From the NCBI RefSeq assembly GCF_042850985.1, contig NZ_AP031415.1, forward strand, positions 930,001-994,000: a stretch of DNA of 64,000 nucleotides. The letters run 5' to 3'. The stretch comes from Allocoprobacillus sp002160865. GTDB taxonomy: Bacteria > Bacillota_I > Bacilli_A > Erysipelotrichales > Coprobacillaceae. Every line of letters starts with the position of its first letter. The stretch's first letter is position 1. The position numbers and the translations under genes were made by a program. Positions 26,201 through 34,832 of the stretch are shown in pieces. Below the pieces are notes generated by a model that searched no databases, was not told the DNA's origin, and worked only from the letters and a program-made list of their open reading frames with translations.

Positions 26201-27060
26201 AGCAGTTCAATAAATTGAATGGCAGCTGGGGTTAAGGTTTTTCTTGATAACCAGGCATAGCCAATACTGCGTTTGATAAGAGGCTGATCTAGCTGTATTT
26301 CATAGATTTCATGATTTTTGAGTTCTTGCGTTGAAAATTCTTTGATGACACATGCTTTTCCCAGACCATTTTTAACAGCTTCTAATAATAGATTATGTGA
26401 ACCTAGTTCAATATCGGGATGTAATAAATGACCATGCAAGGCAAAGTGATCATCAACATATTGTCTTGAATTTGTATTCTTTTCTAACATGACCAAAGTT
26501 TCATGAGAAAGTTCACTTAATGAATAGATATGTGAATCTGGCATCTGACTGACAAAGATATCATGAATCTGTAAACATTCTTGAATTGTGATGGCTTCAT
26601 CGTGCAGTGGCATATTGACAAATCCTAAATCAATATCGCCATTTTTTAATAAGTCAATGATTTCAAGACTGGTACGATTGACCATTTTAATTTTGACTTG
26701 TGGGTATTGCTGGTGGAATTTGACAAGATAAGGCATCAGGTAGTTTTCGCTAAGTGTATCACCAGCACCAATTAAGAGCTCACCGACACTTAATTTATGA
26801 AAGTGTGCCAGTTGGTTTTCAGCACTGGTAATTAATGATAAGGCTTGGGCAATTTTTTGATGTAACATCTGTCCTTCTTTAGTTAAAATAACACCTTTAG
26901 ATTGACGAATAAAAAGCTGTGTTTGGAGTTCTTTTTCTAGAAGATGGATAGCTTGACTGACAGCGGATTGTGAAATAAAGAGGTTTCTGGCGGCTAAAGA
27001 AAATGATTGAGTAGAAGCCGCTTCATTAAAGATTTTGTATTGTTCGAGTTTTATAGTCAT
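26194..27060 (-). CDS. LysR-family transcriptional regulator
   Basis: A 288-residue LTTR: an N-terminal winged helix (EAASTQSFSLAARNLFISQSAVSQAIHLLE) and a periplasmic-binding-like effector domain from about residue 90 (GELLIGAGDTLSENYLMPYL). It is transcribed away from purA with a 160-bp shared promoter region, so autoregulation and control of purA are both possible, although LysR control of purine synthesis would be unusual. Effector unknown. Confidence 0.92.
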   Translation of the reverse strand: MTIKLEQYKIFNEAASTQSFSLAARNLFISQSAVSQAIHLLEKELQTQLFIRQSKGVILTKEGQMLHQKIAQALSLITSAENQLAHFHKLSVGELLIGAGDTLSENYLMPYLVKFHQQYPQVKIKMVNRTSLEIIDLLKNGDIDLGFVNMPLHDEAITIQECLQIHDIFVSQMPDSHIYSLSELSHETLVMLEKNTNSRQYVDDHFALHGHLLHPDIELGSHNLLLEAVKNGLGKACVIKEFSTQELKNHEIYEIQLDQPLIKRSIGYAWLSRKTLTPAAIQFIELLK

Positions 27061-27220
27061 ATAAGTTCTCCTAATATCATATGTATTAAATATTAATTTT
27101 ACTAATGTTTTGTTTTATTTTATAATAGATGTTGTGAAACGTCAATTATGATAAATTTTGATTGTATATAAGAGTCATATTTTATATAATATTGATGTAA
27201 AAAAGAAAGGATGAAGTTTT

Positions 27221-28498
27221 ATGGCTGGTGTGGTTGTAGTAGGAAGCATGTGGGGAGATGAAGGTAAAGGAAAAGTTACTGATTATCTTGCCCAAAAAGC
27301 TGATGTTGTAGTACGTTATGCAGGAGGAAACAATGCAGGACATACGATTGTGTATGATGGAAAGAAATTTGCATTGAAATTAATACCTTCTGGAATTTTT
27401 AGTGGACATGAAGTTATTATGGGAAATGGGATGGTTGTCAATCCTAAAGCCTTTTTGGAAGAAGTCAAATATTTAAATGATGCGGGTATTGATACAAGTA
27501 AGATTCGTGTGAGTGATCGTTGTCATGTGATTTTACCTTATCATCTTGAAATTGATGCGATTCAGGAAGCAAGAAAAGGAGATCATAGCATTGGCACAAC
27601 AAAACGTGGTATTGGACCATGTTATATTGATAAGTATAGTCGTATTGGTATTCGTATGGGTGAGTTTATTGATGAAGATTTATTTTTAGAAAGATTAAAA
27701 GAAACTTTCCCAATGAAAGTGATGGAATATCCTGAATTAGAAGGACAATTCACTGTTGAAAGTATTTTTGAAGAATATAAAGAGTATGCCAAAGTGATCA
27801 AACCACTTGTGTGTGATACAGGAATGTTATTAGATCAATATTTACGTGAAGATCGTAAAGTGTTATTTGAAGGTGCGCAAGGCGCTATGTTGGATATTGA
27901 TTATGGAACTTATCCATATGTAACAAGCTCTCATCCAGGTGCTAATGGGGTGAGTGAAGGGACTGGTATTGGGCCTTTATATATTAAAGAAGCAATTGGG
28001 ATTATCAAATCATATACAACACGTGTAGGAGCTGGACCTTTCCCAACAGAATTACATGATGAAATTGGAGATTTCATTCGTGAAAGAGGACATGAATATG
28101 GAACAGTGACACAACGTGCAAGACGTACAGGATGGTTTGACGCTGTGGTTGTTAATCAATCACGTAGAATGTCTAGTTTAACAGGAATTGCTTTAATGTT
28201 ATTGGATGTTTTAAGTGGTTTAGATACCATTAAAATCTGTAAAGCTTATAAATATAAAGGTGAAGTGATTCATGGTTTACCTTCTACAATTAAAGGTATT
28301 GAAGAAGTGGAACCTATTTATGAAGAAATGCCTGGATGGAAAGAAGATATTACACATGTGAAATCTTTTGAAGAATTACCAGTCAATTGTCAAAATTATA
28401 TCAGACGTATTGAAGAATTAATTCATTGTCCAATTGTCATGTTCTCAGTAGGACCAGATAGAGAACAGACAGTTGTTTTAAAAGATATTCAATTTTAA
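27221..28498 (+). CDS. purA: Adenylosuccinate synthetase
   Basis: A 425-residue enzyme converting IMP and aspartate to adenylosuccinate with GTP, the first committed AMP step. GTP-binding GSMWGDEGKGKVTDYL at the N-terminus, catalytic RYAGGNNAGHTIV, TTKRGIGPCY, and GGLDTIKICKAY-type C-terminal nucleotide motifs are all present. The following guaA starts 12 bp later, so the two arms of purine branching from IMP are in one operon. Confidence 0.97.
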   Translation: MAGVVVVGSMWGDEGKGKVTDYLAQKADVVVRYAGGNNAGHTIVYDGKKFALKLIPSGIFSGHEVIMGNGMVVNPKAFLEEVKYLNDAGIDTSKIRVSDRCHVILPYHLEIDAIQEARKGDHSIGTTKRGIGPCYIDKYSRIGIRMGEFIDEDLFLERLKETFPMKVMEYPELEGQFTVESIFEEYKEYAKVIKPLVCDTGMLLDQYLREDRKVLFEGAQGAMLDIDYGTYPYVTSSHPGANGVSEGTGIGPLYIKEAIGIIKSYTTRVGAGPFPTELHDEIGDFIRERGHEYGTVTQRARRTGWFDAVVVNQSRRMSSLTGIALMLLDVLSGLDTIKICKAYKYKGEVIHGLPSTIKGIEEVEPIYEEMPGWKEDITHVKSFEELPVNCQNYIRRIEELIHCPIVMFSVGPDREQTVVLKDIQF

Positions 28499-28510
28499 GG
28501 AGGGAAATGA

Positions 28511-30058
28511 GTGAAGAGAGAATTAGTCATTGTTTTAGACTTTGGTGGTCAGTATAATCAGTTAGTGGCTAGACGTGTTCGAGAATGTAATGTTTATTGT
28601 GAAATTTATTCATACAAAACAGATCTTGAAAAGATTAAAGAAATGAATCCTAAGGGAATTATTTTAACAGGTGGACCTAACAGCTGTTATGAAGCAGATT
28701 CACCTACATATTCAAAAGAATTGTTTGAACTTGGTATTCCTGTTTTAGGATTATGTTATGGGGCACAATTAATGCAACATGTTTTAGGTGGTAAAGTAGA
28801 ACGTGCTGATGTTAGAGAATATGGAAAATCTCATTTAATTGTGAGTAAAGAAAATTCAGCTTTATTTACTCATGTGCCTAAAGAATCAACTTGCTGGATG
28901 AGTCATTTTGATTATATTTCTGAGATTGCTGATGGATTTGAGATTTCATCTTATACAAAAGATTGTCCAGTGGCTTCATGTGAAAATGAAGCAAAGAAAT
29001 TGTATGCCATTCAATTCCATCCTGAAGTTTTACATACAGAATATGGAAAAACAATTTTATCTAACTTTGTCTTGAATGTTTGTGGATGTTCAGGAGATTG
29101 GCGTATGGATTCATTTGTTGAAGAACAAATCAAAGCGATTAGAGAAAAAGTTGGAGATGGAAAAGTTTTATGTGCCTTATCTGGTGGAGTGGATTCATCA
29201 GTAGCAGCTGTTTTACTTTCTAAAGCGATTGGAAATCAATTGACTTGTGTATTTGTTGATCATGGATTACTTCGTAAAAACGAAGGTGATGAAGTAGAAG
29301 CTGTTTTTGGACCTAAAGGACCATATGAATTAAACTTCATTAGAGTAAATGCGCAAGAAAGATATTATGAAAAATTAAAAGGTGTGACTGAACCTGAAGC
29401 CAAAAGAAAAATTATTGGTGAAGAGTTCATTCGTGTCTTTGAAGAAGAAGCGAAAAAGATTGGTGCTGTTGATTTCTTAGTTCAAGGAACAATCTATCCA
29501 GATGTTGTTGAAAGTGGATTAGGTGGAGAATCTGCAGTCATCAAGTCACATCATAACGTAGGTGGACTTCCTGATTATGTAGATTTTAGAGAAATCATTG
29601 AACCATTAAGAGATTTATTTAAAGATGAAGTTCGTAAAGTGGGATTGGAATTAGGTATTCCTGAATATTTAGTATTCAGACAACCATTCCCAGGACCAGG
29701 ACTTGGTATTCGTATTATTGGTGAAGTGACTGCTGAAAAAGTCAGAATTGTACAAGATGCCGATGCTATTTATCGTGAAGAAATTGCCAATGCTGGATTA
29801 GATCGTACAATTGGTCAATACTTTGCAGCACTGACAAATATGCGTTCTGTTGGTGTCATGGGTGATGAAAGAACTTATGATTATGCGATTGCTTTACGTG
29901 CTGTCAATACAATTGACTTCATGACTGCAGAAGCAGCACAAATTCCTTATGAAGTCTTAAATAAAGTGATGTCAAGAATCATTAATGAGGTTCGTGGTGT
30001 CAATAGAGTATTCTATGATATTACATCGAAGCCTCCTGGAACGATAGAGTTCGAATAG
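28511..30058 (+). CDS. guaA: GMP synthase (glutamine-hydrolysing)
   Basis: A 515-residue enzyme: a class I glutamine amidotransferase domain (catalytic Cys in PVLGLCYGAQLM, His/Glu in QFHPEVLHTE) followed by an ATP pyrophosphatase domain with the P-loop ALSGGVDSSVAAVL and the C-terminal dimerisation domain ending in TSKPPGTIEFE. It makes GMP from XMP. It starts at GTG, preceded by AAGGAGGG. An operon with purA; terminator at 30090. No purine riboswitch is visible in the upstream region. Confidence 0.97.
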   Translation: MKRELVIVLDFGGQYNQLVARRVRECNVYCEIYSYKTDLEKIKEMNPKGIILTGGPNSCYEADSPTYSKELFELGIPVLGLCYGAQLMQHVLGGKVERADVREYGKSHLIVSKENSALFTHVPKESTCWMSHFDYISEIADGFEISSYTKDCPVASCENEAKKLYAIQFHPEVLHTEYGKTILSNFVLNVCGCSGDWRMDSFVEEQIKAIREKVGDGKVLCALSGGVDSSVAAVLLSKAIGNQLTCVFVDHGLLRKNEGDEVEAVFGPKGPYELNFIRVNAQERYYEKLKGVTEPEAKRKIIGEEFIRVFEEEAKKIGAVDFLVQGTIYPDVVESGLGGESAVIKSHHNVGGLPDYVDFREIIEPLRDLFKDEVRKVGLELGIPEYLVFRQPFPGPGLGIRIIGEVTAEKVRIVQDADAIYREEIANAGLDRTIGQYFAALTNMRSVGVMGDERTYDYAIALRAVNTIDFMTAEAAQIPYEVLNKVMSRIINEVRGVNRVFYDITSKPPGTIEFE

Positions 30059-30089
30059 TATATAGTAAATAATTATATTTTCAAAGAAG

Positions 30090-30120
30090 GTGTTTCTATA
30101 TGAATAGAAGCACTTTTTTA
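30090..30120 (+). terminator. Intrinsic terminator after guaA
   Basis: Stem GTGTTTCTAT / ATAGAAGCAC (30090-30099, 30104-30113; one T-G wobble) with loop ATGA, followed by TTTTTTT. Confidence 0.75.
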
Positions 30121-30223
30121 ATTAATAGAAATTTTATTTGGAGAACAATTTTTGATTTATAAAAAAGAGAAAAAAACTTCAATGAAGATAAAAGTAAATG
30201 ATTGATTTTAATAATGAAAATAA

Positions 30224-30251
30224 TAGACTTTTTTATTTAAATATGTATAAT
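30224..30251 (+). promoter_or_regulatory. Likely promoter of the type III antitoxin RNA
   Basis: TAGACT (30224-30229), 16-bp spacer, TATAAT (30246-30251). A GAAAG-GAAA-CTTTC hairpin and a GAGGT/ACCTC hairpin lie between it and the first antitoxin repeat. Confidence 0.45.
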
Positions 30252-30341
30252 ATAAGTGAAAGGAAACTTTCGTTTATATTGTTATTAAATGCATATTTTG
30301 TGCATATTAATAATGAGGTGTTCAACCTCAAGGCATCCTAT

Positions 30342-30447
30342 GATGACGAGTGACGGTTCTGACTCGTCGGTAAAATAAAAAATGACCGAGTGATGATGAT
30401 GTGTGAGAGCAAAGACACATCGGTAAAATAAAAAATGGCTCAAGGAT
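30342..30447 (+). ncRNA. Type III antitoxin RNA (CptI-like), two tandem repeats
   Basis: Two repeat units spaced 53 nt apart (43-nt cores at 30342-30384 and 30395-30437). Each has a stem and the identical tail CGGTAAAATAAAAAATG. The stems differ but covary: GACGAGT/ACTCGTC in the first, GATGTGT/ACACATC in the second. An intrinsic terminator follows, then the toxin gene, the canonical layout of ToxIN/CptIN/TenpIN systems, in which the toxin cleaves the repeat RNA into pseudoknotted antitoxin units that inhibit it. Confidence 0.78.
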
Positions 30448-30454
30448 GCAATAT

Positions 30455-30489
30455 AGAGGAATCTGTAATAGGTTCCTCTTATTTTTTTT
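30455..30489 (+). terminator. Attenuating terminator between antitoxin RNA and toxin gene
   Basis: Stem AGAGGAA / TTCCTCT (30455-30461, 30473-30479) and a run of eight T. In type III systems this leaky terminator sets the antitoxin to toxin ratio. Confidence 0.8.
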
Positions 30490-30510
30490 AGAAAAAGGAG
30501 GATAAGTAAA

Positions 30511-30993
30511 GTGCATGATTATGAAATAAAAAAGTTAAGTGAACAATTTTATAAAGATTATCCTCATGATCAATATCAAGAAATTTTAACAAAAGAGGGA
30601 AGAAGTTATGATGTTGTTTTATTTGAGATTGATTATTTAGCAGATTGTTATGTATGTGTACCATTTAGAACAGAAATGAAACATAATAATGGCTATAAGT
30701 TTAAATTTTCTGGTAGAAGTAAAAAACATCAATCAGGATTAGACTTCTCTAAACTTGTTATTGTTTCAAAAAATGAATATATTGGTGAAAGTTCCACTAT
30801 TGATATTGATGAATATAAAGAATTTGAAAAACAAGAAGATCATATTCATAAAAATTTAGAAAAATATATACATGATTATGTTGAACATGTTAATGGTCAT
30901 ATGTCATTACATATCAAACAATTTGAAAGAAAGTATAAGTATTCTACTCTTAAATATTTTCATAAAGAACTTGGAATTGTTGTAAAGAGATAA
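30511..30993 (+). CDS. Type III toxin-antitoxin system toxin, CptN family endoribonuclease
   Basis: A 160-residue protein matching the CptIN/TenpIN toxin pattern: an N-terminal LSEQFYKDYPHDQYQEIL, the CVPFRTEMKHNNGYKFKF core, SGLDFSKLVIV and a C-terminal KYSTLKYFHKELGI. The fold is that of ToxN, an endoribonuclease acting on mRNA and on its antitoxin RNA. It starts at GTG with AAGGAGG. The upstream repeat RNA and terminator make the assignment strong. Such systems act in phage abortive infection or plasmid maintenance; the gene looks intact. Confidence 0.85.
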   Translation: MHDYEIKKLSEQFYKDYPHDQYQEILTKEGRSYDVVLFEIDYLADCYVCVPFRTEMKHNNGYKFKFSGRSKKHQSGLDFSKLVIVSKNEYIGESSTIDIDEYKEFEKQEDHIHKNLEKYIHDYVEHVNGHMSLHIKQFERKYKYSTLKYFHKELGIVVKR

Positions 30994-31057
30994 GTTAATA
31001 TTATAAAAAAATTGAAATTTTTTTGTTCTACAACTTTATGTTAACAACATACATTAA

Positions 31058-31102
31058 ATATTAACAATAGAAATGTTAATATATTATATATAATGTTAAT
31101 AT
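31058..31102 (+). promoter_or_regulatory. Operator repeats upstream of the AbiE-like operon
   Basis: A perfect 9-bp inverted repeat ATATTAACA-N7-TGTTAATAT (31058-31066, 31074-31082) and a third half-site TGTTAATAT (31094-31102), 10 bp before the first start codon, with a TATAAT (31089-31094) among them. This fits autoregulation by the AbiEi-type antitoxin. Confidence 0.55.
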
Positions 31103-31111
31103 GGAGGTGAA

Positions 31112-32056
31112 ATGATGAATGCATTAAATATTTTAGGATTAAAAATTGAATTAGAATCATGGGATAAAGTGAAGAAAGTGCCTTTATATATTAGTAATTA
31201 TTTTTTTATTCAAAAAGCTTCAATAAATGGAATTTATTGTTTGTCATTGACGCCTTATGATGTACTTCCACCATTATCTTCTTTAAAAAAACAGATAGCA
31301 AGCATTCAATCTATAGAAGATTTACCAATTTATATCAATTTAAATGAAATATCATATTTTAGAAAACAAAATCTTCTTCAAAATAATATTCCCTTTATAT
31401 TAAAAGACAAAATGGTATTTTTGCCTTTTATGACAACTTTTCTAACAAATTAAAAATTTGAACAGAACATAAATGTGGAAAAATTAACACTTTCAGCTCA
31501 ATTGTTATTTATTTGGATTTTATATCAAAATGAAAATCAATATTTTATTAATGATGCTTTAGAGGTGCTTGATGTTTCTCATATGACACTTACTCGTTCA
31601 TATCGACAGTTAGTTGCAACAACATTTTTTAAAGAACATAAAGATGGTCGTAAAATTTATTTGACCACATCATTGAATAAAGATGAACTATTTAAAAAAA
31701 TGAGACCTTATCTTCAATCGCCTGTAAAAAGTCAATTCTATATGATGAAAGATCAACGAACTCAAGATATGGTTTTAGCAGGTGAATCTGCTTTAAGTCA
31801 ATATAGTTTTATGAATCCACCTCAAATCGAAATATATGCGATTGATAAAGCAAATAGTAAAGATCTTCATACCCAAAAAGAATTGTTTGATAAAGAGCAA
31901 CAAATAGAAGTACAGATTTGGGAATATGATCCACTACTATTTAGTGAAGATCAAAAACATATTGATAAAATATCTTTAATGACTTCTTTTTTAAATAATC
32001 ATGATGAAAGACTTGATAAGGAATTAGAACAATTCCTTAAGGATACATTTTTGTAA
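31112..32056 (+). pseudogene. AbiEi-like / MarR-like antitoxin gene split by an in-frame stop
   Basis: Two same-frame pieces: 31112-31453 (ends VFLPFMTTFLTN) and 31475-32056 (begins VEKLTLSAQLLFIWILYQNE with a helix-turn-helix SHMTLTRSYRQLVA). Only a TAA at 31451-31453 separates them. Intact homologues, as I recall them, are single proteins of about 310 residues that run through this junction and sit directly upstream of a nucleotidyltransferase. The second piece could be translated alone but has no clear ribosome site. Probably inactive. Confidence 0.6.
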
Positions 32057-32071
32057 GAGAGGAGACTTATA

Positions 32072-32842
32072 ATGATTGGTATTGAATCTTTTAAGAAATA
32101 TTTCAAAGGTTTTGAAAGAGAATATGTCATTATCTAAGGGACAGCTTGTGAATTATTGATGTCAGAAAAAAATTTAGATTTCCGTGCGACTAAAGATATT
32201 GATGTGGTTCTCATCATAGAAGCATTATCGAAAGAATTTGCAAAAGTATTTTGGAAATATGTCAGTGAAGCTCAGTATGAGCATATTCATAAAGGCACAG
32301 GTAAAACTGAATTTTATCGTTTCTATAAACCAAAATCATCTGAATATCCAATGATGATAGAGTTGTTCTCTAAAAGTCCAAAATGGATGACACCAACAAC
32401 AAACCAATATATTGTTCCTATACATGTTGATGATGAAATATCAAGATTATCTGCAATTCTTTTAAATGATGATTATTATGACTTTTTAACAAAAGGAATA
32501 CATATCATTGATGGTATATCAATATGAGATGCTGAACATATGATTCCTTTTAAAGCAAAAGCTTGGCTGGATTTAAAGGAACGTAAGGAACGAGGAAATC
32601 ATGTTGATAGTCGTGATATCAAGAAACATAAAAATGATGTTATAAGATTATCAATGTTATTAGTACCAGATAATAAAATTGAAGTCCTTGATATGATTAA
32701 AAATGATTTATCTCAATTTATTCAAAGTATAGATAAGGAAGATATAAATCTAAAACAATTAGGTATTTTAAACACAGACAAAAAAGATTTTATACTTTTA
32801 CTGTCTGAGATATATGGATTATCTGTATTGCAAAATGTTTAG
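32072..32842 (+). pseudogene. AbiEii-like nucleotidyltransferase toxin gene with two in-frame stops
   Basis: Starting at ATG 32072 (GAGAGGAGA site) the frame reads MIGIESFKKYFKGFEREYVI, then TAA at 32135-32137 in the expected GG of the catalytic loop, then GTACELL...FRATKDIDVVL with the Asp-x-Asp metal site, then TGA at 32525-32527, then DAEHMIPFKAKAWLDLKERK. All pieces are in one frame. It is an eroded nucleotidyltransferase, the toxin half of a type IV AbiE-like module. Loss of the loop Gly and two stops make activity unlikely. Confidence 0.7.
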
Positions 32843-32896
32843 AGATATGTAAACCACTATTTGTAAGTAAGTTATTAAATATTTAAAATGTTTTAT

Positions 32897-32939
32897 GATG
32901 ACGAGTGACGGTTCTGACTCGTCGGTAAAATAAAAAATG
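32897..32939 (+). ncRNA. Orphan type III antitoxin repeat, identical to the functional one
   Basis: A single 43-nt copy identical at every base to the first CptI-like repeat (30342-30384), followed by a mutated remnant of the tail and terminator (GCTTAAAGACGCAAGATAGA versus GCTCAAGGATGCAATATAGA). No toxin gene follows. It is a remnant, or a stand-alone antitoxin. Confidence 0.65.
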
Positions 32940-32980
32940 GCTTAAAGACGCAAGATAGAGAAATCTATAACATCTTCTTT

Positions 32981-33013
32981 CAGGCTGTTGGCTTTTTGTT
33001 TGCCAACAGCCTG
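32981..33013 (+). repeat. Perfect 12-bp hairpin in the gap before the IS
   Basis: CAGGCTGTTGGC / GCCAACAGCCTG with loop TTTTTGTTT. It is GC-rich compared with its surroundings and is not followed by a T-run, so a terminator role is uncertain. The rest of 33014-33283 shows no gene. Confidence 0.6.
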
Positions 33014-33283
33014 AATGCTATTTATTGTTTGATTTCTTAGTTTTAAAAAGATTTCATACATTAAAGAATTTTTATGATAACGATGACCAAATAAAAATGG
33101 AGTTATTGATTTATCAATTAACTTATAAAATAAATAAAGACATATTTTAGCTTTATTTTATCTAATTATAAGTATTATAATTGATTAAAGAAGATTTATA
33201 TGTATTGATTTGCATGATTTCCATATGGTGGTTCTTTTAAAATATATTTTTTTCTAATATAATGATGATGAAGAAAGTAAGCA

Positions 33284-34832
33284 GGTAGTGTCAAATAAGT
33301 TATGAAAAAATGAAATTATTTCATAACTAGAATTCCATAGTTGATTCTATGTAGTAATTCAATGCTTCGTCCAGCAATATATTCCATTTGCTTGGCATAT
33401 TATGTGTCTTTTTAAGACAATCCAGTTCAACTGGCGGCTTATAGCCAAGTGTTGTATGATTTCTTAAAAAATTAAAGTATGTCGTAAATAGACACATGAA
33501 GTCATTGGCACTTTCAAGTGAGTTGAATCCATTCTTAATGGCATATGAATACTTGAATGTTCTATTCAGTCGCTCAATGATCTGCTTGGCAGGACGATGT
33601 TCCTTTGATACAGGATCATCATTCGTAAGTCCAATGACCTGTGTCACCTTGAAAAAGATACGATTGAGCTGAAAATACTGCTGAGCTGCCTTGTATATGG
33701 GATTGCCATCAACGACAAATTCAAGATTTTCTGGTATTTCCTTGAATTTTCTCAAAACAGAATAAAAGGAATCAATGGCGCTGAAGGTATCACGATTCAT
33801 GTATATTCTATAGGATGTAATAATCTTCTTCCTGACATCGCACATGAAGAAGACATAGGCTTTCTTGCCAAGAACCTTGACATAGGTTTCATCGACACAT
33901 TGATAATCATTGAGATCATGCTTGAAATTATCCATCCATGGAAAAAGAAGATGGCTTGAAGCCTGAGCATAGTTAGCAATTGTCTGGTGAGATATCTTGA
34001 TGTCATGGACTTCATATAGAATAAGTGCGGTTTTTCTTAGAGAAAGGCCATAATTAACGTAATAAGTCAAAGCAAGACCTAAAACATGTCTGGAATTACG
34101 AATACGAGAAAGGTCAACTTTAGAAGGCTTAATTTTCAGCTGAACTCTTTCAAGCATATCCAACGAAGCATTGAAGACACGAGTGATGTAATGAAGGGAA
34201 AAGGCAGAAGGATTTTGTTTATATTTTGCCTTGTCCTCTTTGGAGAGCTTCTTCAATTCTTTCTTATAGTGAGAGCATTTAGGATTTGAGCATTTATATA
34301 TATCAAAGTGATTTCTTGATTTGATGAGCGACAGCTTTGAACCACAGTGAGGGCATACAGTACCTTTAGGAGGATAAACCTTGCCTTCATGTCTAAAGAC
34401 AGGCTTAAGAGGTTTGTTGTGTTTAGCTACATAGGCAGCCTTGGCTTCATCAAAAGGGATGGGTAGATGTTCGGGTTCTAAGACAGGCAGGGGATGGACC
34501 TTAAATCTCCTGTAGGCTTCGATTGAAGAAGAATGATTAGGATCGCTTGGAAGGAATTTCAGGAGAAAGCATTCAAATTTATATAAAAGTTTCTTAATGA
34601 TATTTAAAAAATGAATAATTAATGATATAATCTTGACCATGGTAATAACCTCCTATTATTGTGGTGTGGTAACTTCATTATAGAACGGTTATTACCTTTT
34701 TGTATAGAAAGAAAGGTCAAGTTTATAGATTAATTTCAGGGGGAAATTAATCAGAATAGATAGAAAACCAAGGTAGAATGAGGTTTATAGTTAATTTATA
34801 AATAAAATAAACTAACTATTTTTGACACTACC
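33284..34832 (-). mobile_element. Insertion sequence, IS6/IS240-like, 1549 bp
   Basis: Bounded by imperfect terminal inverted repeats: GGTAGTGTCAAATAAGTTA at 33284 and its inverse at the right end (reading GGTAGTGTCAAAAATAGTTA from 34832). It contains a single transposase gene on the minus strand and an internal 10-bp hairpin AGTTATGAAA / TTTCATAACT (33298-33328) just downstream of that gene. I see no matching target-site duplication on either side. Confidence 0.8.
33327..34640 (-). CDS. DDE transposase with zinc ribbon, IS6/IS240-like
   Basis: A 437-residue protein: an N-terminal zinc ribbon (CPHCGSKL ... CSNPKC), a helix-turn-helix (YGLSLRKTALILYEVHDIKISHQ) and an RNase H-like catalytic core with D (CVDETYVKVLG), D (FVVDGNPIY) and E (KQIIERLNRTFKYSY). 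A strong AGGAGG precedes the ATG at 34640. The frame is complete, so the element may be active. GC content and codon use look like its host, suggesting a long-resident IS. Confidence 0.88.
   Translation of the reverse strand: MVKIISLIIHFLNIIKKLLYKFECFLLKFLPSDPNHSSSIEAYRRFKVHPLPVLEPEHLPIPFDEAKAAYVAKHNKPLKPVFRHEGKVYPPKGTVCPHCGSKLSLIKSRNHFDIYKCSNPKCSHYKKELKKLSKEDKAKYKQNPSAFSLHYITRVFNASLDMLERVQLKIKPSKVDLSRIRNSRHVLGLALTYYVNYGLSLRKTALILYEVHDIKISHQTIANYAQASSHLLFPWMDNFKHDLNDYQCVDETYVKVLGKKAYVFFMCDVRKKIITSYRIYMNRDTFSAIDSFYSVLRKFKEIPENLEFVVDGNPIYKAAQQYFQLNRIFFKVTQVIGLTNDDPVSKEHRPAKQIIERLNRTFKYSYAIKNGFNSLESANDFMCLFTTYFNFLRNHTTLGYKPPVELDCLKKTHNMPSKWNILLDEALNYYIESTMEF

Noticed and set aside
30059..30341. 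Purine riboswitch or other metabolic riboswitch between guaA and the toxin system
   Set aside because: The structures present are the guaA terminator and the type III antitoxin leader; no purine aptamer core is seen.
31112..32842. Stop-codon recoding as the reason for the in-frame stops
   Set aside because: Both TAA and TGA are used, no recoding element is visible, and one stop falls in a catalytic glycine position.
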